Counted from the stretch's first letter, positions 22,889-36,700 are shown. The stretch is DNA of 64,000 nt from Steinernema hermaphroditum (GCA_030435675.1 CM059625.1:1-64000); one strand, 5' to 3'. The notes: generated from the sequence alone by a model not told the origin. A program made the numbers and translations.

Positions 22889-23690
22889 TGTAGGTGGAGA
22901 TACTGGGCAAAGCCAATAGATGCAATCTTCATTGCGAAAGAGACGTAGAATACTGGCAACAAGAATCCTAAATCTGCAGACTACGTCTATCTCTCGCGAT
23001 TTTCTAATCGTCCGAGACCAAAACGATAATGTTGAACGGTCACCGGCTTTTAACAAAAAGCAAGAGGGAGAGGGAGTAAAAAATCGCTGAGCGAATGTCG
23101 CGACAAAACATAGAATGGTAAAAGTGAAGTATACTCTGCCCGTTCTCTTCTGTGCACACTCCATGGAGAACAACTCATTTATTCTCAGTCGGAATTACTA
23201 TGAGTTGGAAAAACCTCCGGCTACAGTGGTAATTAAAGAAGGCCAGAAATATGACTCTACAAATTCATAAAAAATTCAACAAATATTCGATTCGATTCGA
23301 AACCTTCGAATATCGAATATTCGATTCGATTACAAATTCGAGGATTTTTAAGTATTCGACAACCCTAATCCAGGGTATCTTGGCATTTCCATCAACGACA
23401 GCGCATTCATCTATCGGGACGTTGTTGGCAATGGCTGTTGTCGCCGAGGAATCCATGCAACGTCAGATTCTTCCTTGATCCGAGCGACGAGCTGAATCAG
23501 TTCCCTTCGAGCTATCTAGTAAGTCATTAGGTCTTCGGGCTTGTTGAGGCCGGGGAAGACAATGGACGATTGCAGACTATTCGATTTGCGTGGGGGCGCC
23601 GTTGAGCGTCTGACTCCTTCACGGATTCGGCCGGATTATAGACTTGCACGAACGGCTTTTTTTGTCGATTAAAAACGAACTTTTATGAAA
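22889..23690. other. Intergenic; palindromic AT-rich block at 23262-23372
   Basis: No gene is supportable. At 23262-23372 the sequence is dense in TTCGAATATTCGAA-type palindromes and ends in GACAACCCTAA, which resembles the subterminal and terminal sequence of some hAT elements (TTAGGGTTGTCGAATA read inward). Only one end is seen. Confidence 0.4.
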
Positions 23691-23694
23691 CGAA

Positions 23695-24180
23695 ATTAAT
23701 CAACAATATATCCGCCGTTGTTGTCCACGACCTGCTACCACCGGTTGATTGATTCCTACTCTCAAAAAATCGGCAGGTCTGGAGTTGAAGAAATCGTTAA
23801 ACCAGGTTTGGAGTGCTTCTTATTTTTGGAAGGAAACACCCCTTATATGGTTTGCCAGAGAGTGGAACAGGTGAGAGTGCGTTAGTGCTAAGTCTGGAGA
23901 ATACGGTGCATGTGAAAGAATCTCCCACTTCAGGTCTTGGAGTGCAGTCTTGGCGATTTTTATAATTTGCGGGTGGGTGCTGTCATGCAGAAGGATGGCT
24001 TTTACTTCATGATTCGAGCTGTTCTGTTGGATTGCATGGTTCAAACGATATGTTACAATCCCCACAACAGCAACAAAAAAATACTGAAAAACTACAGATT
24101 AAAAAAACCGCAAGAACTTATTCCCCATCCCAATAAATATGCTAAGATTTCTGCTTCGGGGTCGTCGCACCACTCTGTCT
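23695..24180 (-). pseudogene. Mariner transposase C-terminal remnant
   Basis: The minus strand reads a mariner-type catalytic domain: ILLHDSTHPQ (second catalytic Asp in HD) and SHAPYS-PDLALTHSHLF, in which the third catalytic Asp of the D34D triad is replaced by Thr. A helix-rich tail (WFNDFF, NRWW) follows after in-frame stops. The N-terminal half is broken up near 24066-24180. It is an old, inactive copy, different from the element at 19199-19990. Confidence 0.8.
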
Positions 24181-25358
24181 TGGTGTAGCTTATGGGATGC
24201 TGCCTAGTAATGAACAGCTACGGAATATTCTCGGGAGGCTTCGAGCGTAATCAGCAGACGTTTGGCTACTTCAGGCGGCTCAAGGGGCTAACGGCCTTCC
24301 TGATCTGATCGAATGGAGCCATATCGGAAACATTAGCTCAGAGACGGGATGGGAGGTAGCTAAGTGTTTCTCAAATTACGAGTGAATTTAAAAGCAAAAT
24401 AAAAATTTCGTGTTCGATTTTTACTGCTTCGCATCTGGAAAATCTAAGCTCTACTTATATGCACAGTCCCATTGGATCAGATCAACAAGGCAGTTAGCCT
24501 TTTGTGCCACTACAAAGAACAACCGCCTCCTGCGGGTGCGCCTATCTTTGTGCACGGAAGTATTTGGACATCGCGACAGTCATTAGTTCTGCCCAAACAT
24601 ATCAATGTGCGCGTGCATGCTACTGTAACTTCGTTCTTTTCAGAGAAACATCATTTTTGAGGGGTTATTGTATTTGCATCTTTTTATTTCTGCTTCGTTG
24701 TCGGTGGCATATTAAAGATCTACGTGCCGTATTATTTCTTCAGAGGTGATCGTGGCAAGCGATGATCGGCAGTTGATACTCGCTCAAGAAACCCTCTGAA
24801 TATGAAGAAATTCCCATGGACAGGGCGAAATTTCAAAACCAAAACCACTTCTTCATTTTAAGCAACTGTTTGCTGTTAACATCGAGATCGAGGTGTCTAA
24901 ATATTTATCAAATGCGATGTCAGTTGGCCGTAAGTTAACGGAAGTTGTGTTCCGTGGTACACAGTGCTGTTTAAAAGAAACAGGAAATTCGTGGTGCGCA
25001 GCATCTTCTGCAACAAAGATATTCCGATAGCGATCCTGGAAAGGGGACATCTCCTTAACTGTCGCTCTCTCTTTCTCTCTCACATGAAGAGGGCGTGAGG
25101 AATTCCAGTTTGATTCGTTTCGCACAACCATCTTTTCCCTGTCTTCCTCGAGGCGTTGGCGCCCGATATCCCTTTGTAAATTGTCATTCGTGACCGACGC
25201 GGGGAAGAAGAACTCGGATGACGACGCTTCACTGAACTTAAACTGGTCATTCTGCCCTGTCGCGTCTCCACCCCCTGATCTCACTGGTTGTCGACAAAAG
25301 ACTTTCACTTTTGCTATCGAAACAGCGAAAGTGAAACAAGACTAATCATTCTACGGAC
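24181..25358. other. Intergenic, upstream of the DB-module gene
   Basis: A minus-strand frame at 24853-25308 (151 codons) is open, but it has no recognisable domain, no convincing splice sites and unremarkable composition, so I do not call it. The rest shows no repeat or gene. Confidence 0.4.
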
Positions 25359-25368
25359 AAACTTTCAG

Positions 25369-26967
25369 ATGAACGTGGTGGCTATTTTCTCTGTAATTTC
25401 ATTTGCAAGCTTTGTTTTGGCTGATCTCCCTAGTTGTGAAAGGGCAAGATGTACACATTGCGAATCTCAATTCGTTGCACGGTTGTGCGTTGAAACCTGC
25501 CGGCTCTGCCATACTTCAGTAAGATTATGTGGAATGTAAAGCTTTACTCATTTTGTTTAGGATTCCAGTAGACCGTCTGTGCGTGGTCAGCCCATAGCGG
25601 AGACAAATGTTATTCAATCGGGTTTGGGAAACCTGCATGTTATATCGCAACAGACCAACAATCCCGCACCTCCCGTGGCTCCTGTGGCGCAACAACCCCC
25701 TCAAGCATCGGTGCCTCAAGCAGCGCAGTTGCCATCAATTCAAAGCCCACAACAAATATTCCAACAAGCCCCACCGCAGCAGTATTATACTCAGCAGGTT
25801 GTACAACCACAACCACAAGCTCAAATTGCGCAGCCACAGCAGCAGTTTTTGGTTCAACCTCCTCAGATTCAGGCCCCTCAGCCTCAATTTGTTCAATCGC
25901 AACCGTACTACCCCTTCCAATATCAGCCTAGTCCTTTTGGAGCGCCCGTTGGCACGCAACAGAGCTTCTTTTTCAACCCATTCCAGCCATTCTTGCCGTA
26001 TTCGCCTGCTTCCCTAGCCTTACCGGGACAGACACCCCTTCTTCCAGCCCCATCAGTTCCTTCATTTGGAGTAGTAAATGCTGTAAGTTTACTTTGCCCT
26101 TCGAAGGACACAAAAAAGCCTTTGCAGACACAACCCATCCAACCATCGAGCATAGTGGTAACCGGAAAGCCTTCAGGAACCGTGTATGGCGATGGTTCCG
26201 GAGCAGGTGCAGGTGCAAGCGCAGGCGTGCAGCAGTCCATTGTTCCTCCATCGCCTCCTCCACCAGCCAACCTTATTGATTCACAGAACTACCAATATCA
26301 AAATCCTGCTCAGTCTGGCGTGCTGCCACAAACGTTGCAATCGTCCTACACACCGACAAACAGCGCACCAAAAGTTGAGGCTGCCGGACGGCCACAGCAG
26401 GTGTTTTCTTCTCAGTTAAAGAACCAACCGCAAAGCGTCCAGGCTTTTACATCATCTAACAACCAACAAAAAGTAAACACTGTGAAATCTCTCGAAGTCA
26501 CAACCCCGGCTACAAAGGCAACGAGTCAATCTGCTCCACAATGCCCACGCCAGCCTAGCTGGCAGCCTTGCATCTCAAAAGACCTTGCAAATGAGCGATT
26601 CCGCAGCTGTTGTCAACGTCTCGGTGAAGGATGCGTATCGCTCTGCAGCTACGACCAGAATCTTGCTACTGTGAGTGCACAAATCCTTTGCTTTTGCAAA
26701 ACATTTGTTTAGATTCAAATCGCAGTTCTTACTGGACGTTGCCCTATCAGCAAAGTTGCTGCGATGATGATTTGCGCCAGCGGATACGAAGATGCGACAC
26801 CGTGCTGCCAAGCTTATGGTGTCTTCGAGCCCGGATTTGAACACTGTAAGCCATATTGCAATCCTGCAGCCGGCCTTCCGCAAGGTGGAATGCTCACAGA
26901 GCAGTACAAATGTCTTGGAAAATTGAGCCAAATCCAGCACTGTTTCTACGTCACTCAGCGACCCTAG
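25369..26967 (+). CDS. Secreted DB-module protein with a Gln/Pro-rich linker
   Basis: Exons 25369-25518, 25561-26082, 26128-26670 and 26713-26967; 489 aa. The ATG directly follows an AACTTTCAG acceptor, typical of trans-splicing. A signal peptide (MNVVAIFSVISFASFVLA) precedes a small Cys-rich segment of eight cysteines. A long Q/P-rich low-complexity stretch follows, with many PQ and QQ pairs and PFQPFLPYSP-like motifs. The C-terminal 120 or so residues hold a nematode DB module: FRSCCQRLGEGC, LTGRCP, ICASG, TPCCQAYGV, CKPYCNPAAG, QHCFYV, with paired cysteines throughout. The DB module is a nematode-specific extracellular domain of unknown function. The second intron is 45 bp, stop-free and in frame, so it could be retained. 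An AATAAA lies near 27354. It is probably extracellular matrix or cuticle-related, but that is inference. Confidence 0.88.
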
Positions 26968-27718
26968 ATTCTTGTAGACAGGGCAATCGTTTATTTATTA
27001 AATTATTTGTGAGATCTTGTTGCGCTATTATTATGTGGTCCTTCTGTTTGATTGTTGCAGCATGTAAATAGAATTCATTTCACACATTCATACATATATA
27101 TATTCGGCGATCATTGACCTTAAGTATTTAGTGCATTGCGTTTGTGAATGCAGGTGGAATTCTGTTGAATATGCCACTGAAATTCTATAATTACCCTGTT
27201 AAGTTATTCGATTGAGATTGAAAAACGTTTGACGACGCCACGCACTTCCATTGTCATTATCTTCGCAATCATCGACAAGATTAATCGATTTTGAGTTGTA
27301 GATGTCTTTTAGAGTTACGAAAACGTATTTATCATAAACATGAGACCATGGGTGAAATAAATAAAATATGGTATGTTAGCAATGGATGATGCTCGTTATA
27401 AATAAACGTTCCCTTTGTAAAGACGTTCCTGCGAACGCGTACAGCGCATAAGCTGTAGAACCTACAACGTATATGCCGTAAACTAAATAAACTGTCATAA
27501 TACAGAAAATGGAAACAGTGTTGTCGTGTAATCTGTTACGTTCAGCTGAATAAAGTACCCGTGTAGATAGTAAAGAAAATTGAGGACAAGTGAAGGAGAT
27601 AACAAGCTGCAGACAAAGTCCAAGATCAATACTATAGTGTAAGAGAAATATGTACAAATGAGAAATGTAAAAATGTGAACTGCAATGAATATATACAGCT
27701 ATGAATAGAAGCCATTGG
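26968..27718. other. Convergent intergenic region between DB gene and din-1
   Basis: This is the 3' flank of two convergent genes. An AATAAATAAA cluster near 27354-27363 is the likely poly(A) signal of the plus-strand DB gene. No other gene is seen. Confidence 0.5.
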
Positions 27719-30700
27719 TTAAGTACATAGAGAGTCTACATTGACAGCATTCGATGTGGAAGTAGAAAGTGAAATCAAATTCGTCGCTGGTGCTATTACA
27801 GGATCTGCTGGTGGCGCATTCGGATCATCGGGTATTGCTGAGGTCGTTATTAGTACGTACATAAACTTTCCATCAATTTGACTCGAGAAATCCAATATTT
27901 CGGGTGCATACAACCGAAGCTGACTGCTAGCGAACTCGCCCGGTGGAAACATATGCATCATGTATCGTGCCTAAATGCATACAAATTAGACTCGGATGCT
28001 ATATTGCTATATTTCACATAAGAGAGTCAAAAGCAACTTAATGGTAACATACCGCAGTCCCTTTCTTTACAATTCCAGCAGCTTCCTTGTTTTGGAAGTA
28101 CCCGATGAAAGAATTCAGCAAAAAATTTGTTTGCTCGTTAACTTGGTTGCGGTCGGTCCCACACGGGTGACAAAGAAGAGCCAGGTAATCGTCTCCGTAT
28201 TTCATTTTACGGTAAACACCTATATGACGAAGATATATGCATCTTTTCGGTTAATATTTTTACCTTCTATTTGATTCGCGTTCATTCTCATTCGTTGCCC
28301 AATGCGTATCACTGTTTCACTCTTTTCCATCAGTTCGACTTTGCACCGTTCAAGAACACTTGGATCTCCGGCTACAAACTGCATGCGAACCATTGCGCTA
28401 TGACTTTTCATTACAAGATTTCCTTGCCACAGGAACGGATGTTTTTCCTACAATTGAGAATCGCATAATATTTTTCTTATTAAACTTGCATGTTGGACAT
28501 ACCATTAGCTGCTGTACTTCCGGAATTTGATTGTGTCGAACGGGCAATCCCACGATTTGCTTGTTTTGCTGGGCCGTGTTTGCCTCTGTCCGATTGTATT
28601 CTTCAACGTGGGTAACCTGCGTGCTTGAGATGGGAACGGCCGTCTGTAGCGTCGTGTCTAATTCAGCCTTGAGTTTCGGTAAGACAATAGGGACCGGCTG
28701 CTGATAAACGGGTTGCACCAAATTTTCCGAAGAAATGGGATTTAGCGCACTGAAGCTCGAAAAGGAAGGCGACAAGTGAGTCATATTCGACGAGATGAGC
28801 AGATCTGCTGTGTTCAGAGCATTTGTAGTACAGAAAGCACTCGGACCAATCGTTGACGGATAAGTGGAATTGGTAAGTCCAGATGCCAAAGACGATGCGC
28901 TCATTGATGCCCCGGCCTCTACGGTTAATGGCCAAGCAGAGCTGTGACTGGTAAGTGATGGCTTCATTGAAGGAAGCGATGCAAATGGTGAGATTGACGG
29001 TCCAACAATTGCCGACCAGTCCGGCTTCTCTAGTCCACTGACACTGTAGTTGATTGGATCCGGTTTCACAACCACTGATGGAGACGGAAAATGAACGCTT
29101 GAGCTCGCTGCAGATGCAGGGTTCTGGAGAGGAACTTGCATGTAAAGTGGTTTCATGTTATCAGAGGTTGTCTGAGGCATCGATGTGAGATGAGTCGACA
29201 TGCCCGATGTTTTTGCGGGATCCATTGACGATGTAGATCGAATGTGTGAAGCATACAGCGGGGTCTGCGAATGAACACTCGACGGCGTCTTTTGCTGATA
29301 AATGTGGGCATTTTGGATAGTCTGTAGGTATGATGGCTGCAGTGATATCGTTGGAGAGTGGATATGAGTAAGTGGTCGTTGCGTTATTGCACGAATTGAG
29401 GTTGACAGGGAATCTTGCGGCTCAGTGGGCTGATCTTGAAAGCCTGTATTGCATTGCTTCGGAAGCATTAGTAGTGCAGGCATCTCTTGATGAAATGATG
29501 GTGCAGGTTGCGTAAATATTACCGTCGGTGAATGTGCTGCCGCTATCACTGGGGAGATTTCAGACTTTGTAGCAATATCATGTTTGTCCGAGACGCTTTC
29601 CAAATTGTTAGCCTCCAACTTCAGGTCGATTTGCGATTCGAGTTTCACATTACTCGGCGAAACATCAGGAATCTTCGCATCTTCGCTAATCGTTGAAGGC
29701 TCTGAATGGAGCTGAATCATCTGCCGAGAGCACGCTTCCGGGACTTGTGTCTCCGGAGTCAGAATGGAGGTTGCATGTGCATTGTGCGGTTCATCAGTCT
29801 GGGGAACAGGTACTGACTGTATGAGCGACGGCTGTTCAGAATGAATTGTAGAAACGACCAAGTTTCCTGGTAAGGCATCACTGGAAACTGACGTAACTTC
29901 TGCAGTTTGTACCACTGTTGGTTGAATAACAAATATCTCAGCAGGAGTTGCTTGCACGACTGTCATTGAACCATCGGGATCTTGGTGATGGTTAGCTGAA
30001 GGCAATGTTGGCGACTGAGTGTTTGCACATGTTGCAGATAGAGATGCAGCTGTCGACGTTACCTGCACACTAATCGAGGGTTGTGAAACTGGCGATTCAG
30101 GCAAATTCGTGGAACAGGAAGTGATTTGCACGGGCGCAATATTTTGAAGTTGCTGTGTTCCTTTTAAGTTCAATGAGCACTGAGAGTTGTACGACTCGTA
30201 GGACTTCTTTCCTTTGCCTGTTTTTAGAAGAACTGCGTCTTCAATATTCGCGTTTCCATGTGCAATATTGTTGATGACCTCGTCCATATGTGCAAAAGCG
30301 TTTTCGCTCGCTATATCATGATCGTTCTTGATTTGTTTGTCAACGCTACAATCCTCGCACTCTTTTTGAACCGGGATGTCACTTTCAGCATTGTTTCGTC
30401 GGCCCTCGTCTTCCCCTTCCTGAGCACTTTTTTCGAGCTCAGCGTTATCTTCAGGTGCTGCAGCAGTCGATGATCCTATAGTCCTCGCGGTTGTTTCTGA
30501 TATAGATCTTGTCGATCGAAAAGAGTCTTCCTCATCGCTTTCATTTGTCGGCAAGTCCAGAATGGAAATTGATTGAACTGCGTTTTCAGTTTCCTAAAAT
30601 ACAGTTGTCAGTTCGACAGTTAAAACCCTTTGTTGTATCGTATTGAAATAACCAGACAGATCAGCTGCGCAAGCTAGTTCGCCTACCTCAACGTTTTCGA

Positions 30701-33700
30701 GAGCAGAAGGAAAAGAGAATGAATGCACGTCGTCCTCCGGAACTTTTGGCGCTCCAAGAATTTCTAGTATAACACGTTCAGCATCAGCAGCTTCCTTGTC
30801 TAGGTCATCATCTTCATCCTCATTATCTTCATTATTTTCACGTTCATCGCTGGCGCAGTCCTTCGGCTCATGTATGTTCTGATATTGTGGTGCTTCGGGT
30901 GCTATCATCTCGCTACCTGCGTGTGCATTCGGTTGAAGCGCATCGATTATGTATCCATGCTCAATAACTTCGCTTTGAGTATCGAGCTCTTTCATGGGAA
31001 CTGTGCCTGAAGCGATTTCTTCGACGAATTCTGATGCTGCGTCGTTAAGTGTGGCCAGTGATAACGCCGTTGGAGAGGAGGATGCACTTTTGTAAATACT
31101 TGGAGATGTGCGATTTGACAATGCATCCTTTTTGGAACTGGGCGACGTAAGGCTTGACTCTGACGGGAATGAAGGTTCCTTCCCAGTTTCTTCACACGGC
31201 TCCGTCTTCACTTCGAGTGGTGTCAGTGTCATCTACAAGCACGCAACAGTCACAAAACACAACACAACATTGCCGCTTAGCGAACAGGAATTAATATCAA
31301 TTCCAAAGCTCGTTCAATGCAATGTAAATGGCCTACCGGAGTTTTGGGCAGCGCCGGAACAGCACCATTCTCAACAATTTCGATCATTTCGGCCTTAATT
31401 GTTACATGTTTCGGCGCTTCTTCAAGGGGGAGTGCAAGCTGAGCTTCTGTAGACTCTGTTTTAATGCGCTTTGGATGCTCTGAAAACGTTTTGTGAATAA
31501 ATCGATTTACGGTAAGCAGCCTTACTTTCGCCTCCGGCATCGTGCAAGCGTTTTTTCGTTTCAGAAGACTCCATGGCCCTTTGGTAGTTCTGACGGCTCT
31601 CTTTTTGCCTATTTTTCGCAAGTCTTGCGGCTGCTAACTGTTCTTCGCGTCGATCGAGGTCAGGAAACATGGAAAATCCGCTGAACGACGATGTTTTTGG
31701 CTTCTTTACTTCTTCGTGCTTGATTTTCTTTGAAGTCTTCGCGAGACCGCTTTCATTGTCTTCCTGCGAGGAATTCGAGAGAACACTAGCTGGACGTTTT
31801 CGGGGCATTTCTATCTCCTTTGATTTTTCTTTTTGATGAGAGTCCTTTTCTTTTTCACGATGCCTCCTATCTTTCTCTTTCAACTTTTCCTTTTCGACCG
31901 TTTTAACTCTGGCGCATATGTCATTTTCGTCGGGTTTCGGCTTGCTGTTCTTCTTCTTGTTTCTTTGGTCATTTGTTCTAGCTTCATGATCTTCTGATTC
32001 GTTACTTGAGGATAGCACAAAGCTTTTTTTCATAGCACGACGAGTGCTTTCAGATTGGCTGAGTTCCCAGTCGTCACTATCGCTATGATGTCGCTTTTCT
32101 TTCTGGCTTTTCTGGATCTGTTTTTCTTCTTTCTTGCTCTTTCTGCTGCTTGTGGTAATTGAAGAACCGGTGTCTGAATCATTTCTCAGCGAAATCAGAC
32201 GATCCTCGTCATCATCAGATGATAGAACATGAACTCTGCGTGCAGTTTTTTCACGTTTCCGCTTATTCGTTTTCTCGCGTAGAATTTCGAGCGTTTTATT
32301 TCTGGTCTTCGCTTCGTCTGTTTTCGGAGCTGACGATCGGCGCTTCACACGGTCGTACATTGATAGCCCAAGCGAACCGGAGGCCATTTCCTCGAGGAAA
32401 TATTTCTGCATTTCTTTCTCGAACTTAGTTTGAACAGGCTGTAATGAAAGCAAGTTTCATTGAAGGAGCATGATACAGCATATCTTACCGCATCGGAATC
32501 ATCCGATTCATCATTTGAGCTGATAGTAGGTTTCTTGCGCCCTTTTGTGGGATGATCGTCTTCAGATGAATCTGTCGAAGGTGCCCGCTTCTTCTTGGGC
32601 TTCAAAGGCTTCTTTAGTTGCACCGGCACCTTTTTCTGCTGTGGTTGTTTCTTTTCCTCAACAACGCGCTGATGCGAATGCTTGTCCTTTTCTTTTTCCT
32701 TTTCTTTTCTTTTGGAGACATCCTTGAGCGATGACTGCGAAGCCGCCTTTGTTTTTAGTGCTTTTGAAATATAATCGCTGCGTGGCTCCCCGTTGTGTGT
32801 TTGGTGTTGTTTTGAGATAGATGTACTTGACTCCTTCCGGCTGTGACCGTCTTCGGTATGACAGGACGGTTTCCTATCGGACTTCACTTTCTTGAGAGGT
32901 ATTGGATCCGTGAACAGTTCATCGATGCTGGAAAGCTTCAGTTCGGAACTTAATTTTGTGCTTGTTTTGTGTATTGAGGAATTGCGTTCGTGGATCTAAA
33001 AGATAATTATATAAATCGTTTGGATTCCTGTTTTTACTTTTTTCTCTTTTTCGCGTTCTCTTTCTTTAGGTTTCTCTTTTTCTTTATCGCTCTCCTTATC
33101 CTTTTCCGAGTCGCGTTCCTTTTCTTTTGCTTTCTTCTTTACTGCCGAAAGCAGTGGGACAAGAGGATGCAGAATGGGCATTTCTGTATCATCTGGCGGT
33201 GGCCCTGGTGGAGGTGGTGAAGGCTCTCGTGGCATAAAAGGTGTTTTGCTTTCTGGATACGGATCACTGGGAGTCTGCTAAACAGTACAGCATGTAAAAA
33301 CGTTGGAAAACGTGCTACTACCGGTTGGAGGGCCGTGTCAGAAATGAAATCCAATGATTGCGAATTTTGTTCCGTGGTTGAGAACGACGATCTGGTTGAC
33401 GGTGGACTGCTTAGCATCTTCGAACACCGGATATTAACGTTGGTGAGCGGTACTGATGTGTTAATGGCAAGTGAGTCGCTGGATGAACTGGGTGTGCCGG
33501 CGGCAATTTGAAAAGCGTTCGCAGTAGCAGTGACCACCAAAGGCGTCTGAGGACCTGAGTGACTTAGTGTTCGGTTTCGTATGCGTTCCAGCTCCTGTTC
33601 GAATGATGATCCACGACGAGTACCCAAGTGCGCCGGGCTTGTCATATTTCTTGCATATTCTTCAATCGAACGTCTTTGCTTCTGAAATTAATTAAGAAAT

Positions 33701-36700
33701 AAGCCAAGAGACATACATGCAACACTCACTGGAAAGCTTTCCTCGGCTTTTTTAAATCGCATTCCAAGTTCGTTTAAACGCAGAGCAAACGAACTAACGT
33801 TACAATTTGCAGACTGTGGAACAACGCTTGCGTATATATCAGGATGTGAGTCTGGCGACGAAGGCCGCGGAGACATCATATTGGAGACCGCGGTTGACTC
33901 ATCAGCTCCATTGGATCTAGGGGACGACATCCCATCCGCTTCGTTTTTGTTTAGCATGGCCGCAAGTGTTGCAACTGTGCCAGGTGACAAACCGGCCTTC
34001 TGAAGTTCGATCACTGTTTGATCAAAATCCGATTCATCGTTGCGAAAAGACCTTGCTTGCTCGTAGTCTTGCAGGTCTAGAATCGTTTAGTATTTTTTAC
34101 TTTTTTTTTCCTCGGAAAACTATACCATTAAACTCAAAATCAAGTAGCTTTCCATCGCGAATTTCATCAGGTGCTACTTTAGCCAGTTGAGTTTCACTGC
34201 GGTTCGAAATCGGTTGTCCGTTAGCAATGTCAGTTTCGTCGCATACGATAGGACTCGGTGGGGCACCATCACGTGAATTAACGTGCTTTGTCTGCTCATG
34301 TTTTGCCACCGCTCGGGTCTCCGAGGTTGGTTGTGTATGGCCGTCCCTTTCGGACCCCAGCGGCACTAACGTAGACGAAGTGTTGGGCGTTGCTAGTACG
34401 CAATATTGACTCGCCGAAGTAGGCAGTGGAAGAGAGTAAGGCACTGGATGGGACGATCGATTGAGTCTTGGGTCCAACAATGAGCCTCGACAGTCTTGGG
34501 GAAAGGTTAGCGTCGCTTTCAAGAGTTCGCTGAAAGGCCAGCGACTGCGGCTCCGTTGAGATGCGAAATGGTGCTCGTGCGCATTAGAGTTGCTGAGATG
34601 AACATTCGATTCCATCCTTCTGTGGTCGCTGTAATCAAAGTGTGTCGGAGCAGGGGGTGGTGGACACAACGGAGATTCAGAACGTGCGACACCACTATTC
34701 GTAGAGTCACCCGGAGATTTGAGCTGCGAAACACACAGCTGGGAAACCCTTTCAGATGCACCAGGCGATTGAGTGGTGGATGCAGCTGAACAGAAAGTGC
34801 TTGCCGAAGTCACCGATGTATCTGATGAATGGCCGTCTGTTTCCTCCGTAGATGCGGATGGTCCGCCGTTGGAAACAGTCTTCGAAAGAGGTTGTTGGCG
34901 TCCTGATAGTCGACGTCGTAACTTTTGACTATGCCTGTGAGAGGGTCTATTACCGTCTCTACAAGACGCGGATCCGCACGGCGACGAATGACACTGATGT
35001 ATCGATGACTTTTGAAGGTTCGTCTGATCTTCTGATGATATTGCGAAGGACGCTTTAGAAGCCGTGTTCAGTGTTTTGTCATTATCCTCATGAGAAGAAT
35101 CGTGTAAACATTCTTTTCCAATTCTAAATAGACATATATTACGCGTGGTAAAACAGTGTAGTTCTACCTTGCTCTACGCTTGTGAAGTTCCGGGGATGAA
35201 GCATCACCTGGTTTTCGCAAGTGTTCCTTTAGGTGGTGAGGTGGATCTGGCGGAGGGTCGAGGATATTTAATTCGTTGACTTTTGCTTCTGTTCCTAACG
35301 ATAAACTGTTTGCTTGGGCGGTGGAACGCAGCTTCCTTTCGCAGAAGTAGTCACACAATTTCTCGGAGCAGAAATCTACCGGAACGTGGACAACTTCCTT
35401 GTCGTTTTCACTGAGCAGTGCGCTAGAAAGATATAATAGTTAATGAGATGAGGGATATCATTTTTCACTTACAATTGCCTATTTTTAATTCTGTTTAGAG
35501 CGGTTTGAGCGTTATCGTTGGACGAAAATACTACGATCGCTTCGTGTACTCTTTCGTCAAATATAACTTCTGTCACGGTGTCAGGAAAAACCACTCTCAA
35601 CTTAGAAGATAAGTGTTCGTGTGTGCAGTTCGGAAGGGATCCAATCCAGAGCTTGTTAGTAACGATAGGTCGTCCCCAGTTCGTCTATAAAAATATTTCA
35701 TATAGGTTGGTGTCAGCGCAAGTTTGGGCACGGCGACAGACGCAGATTAGTGTAAACGAATCCGGCGCGATGTAAGAGTCGCAACACTAGTGGGAAAATA
35801 ACACACTTACACGCCATTCCGTCTCGCGCTAACGCAGAGGAACCCAACCTTACCTTTATTTTTAGCTTTGACGAAGACTGGTCTCCATGGATATTCGGAG
35901 TATGCCCCCCGACACCGTATGCCTCCAAGGCACGCGCCACTGATTGAATGTCGGCAAATTGGATGAAGGCGAAAGGCATTGGACTATCGAAATTTTTAAC
36001 GTCAATATCGAGTATGCGACCGAATCGCCCGAAGAGCTCCCTTAGTCGCTCGTCCGTCGTCCTCCTCTCTAATGATCCTACGTATAACGTCCGCGTAGCG
36101 CGCATATGAAGAATGTCGATTACGATAGTAGAAGGAGATGAGTTGCTCGAGTTAGGCATATTGGGGAAGCTAAACAACAATCGTAGTTGCTTCTGATCTC
36201 TCAAGGAATAGAATGCGTCGCGCCGACGCTTGCGTCACACAGCCTACCTCATGCCTTTAGAGTCGCAGCTGCTGTTGTTTGTCCCGAAATGGGCTCCCTG
36301 AAGGCCTCCCATGTTAGTCGATGATGCCTTTGCGCTGGTCATTACAAGGTAGGCATTGTGTGCTTCCATTACGGCCATTGTCTCTGCTAATCGCACTTCC
36401 ATCTTATTGTTATGAAGCATGAATTGGTTGCTTTCTGACAGCATTTTGTCCATATCATATACTCTAAAAATTCTATTTTTTTTTGCTGTAACGACACTCC
36501 TACTTTTGTAACAGAATTAGTGCTCTCCTTTCGTCTGACACGCTGGTAAGGGATATGTCTATGGGTTTGCCGAATTTTTTGAATAAGGATAGAAGCTGCT
36601 CGCGCAAGCCCTGGTTAGAGAGTTGTGTTTCGGGGGGCAAATTTTCCACGTAGACGCCTTGAAGTCCCTGGTGATGTGTTCCGGCAGAGTTTGGGGGGTG

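Noticed and set aside
24853..25308. Minus-strand 151-codon frame
   Set aside because: No recognisable domain, no supporting splice sites; it ends within the 5' flank of the DB-module gene. Kept as unsupported.
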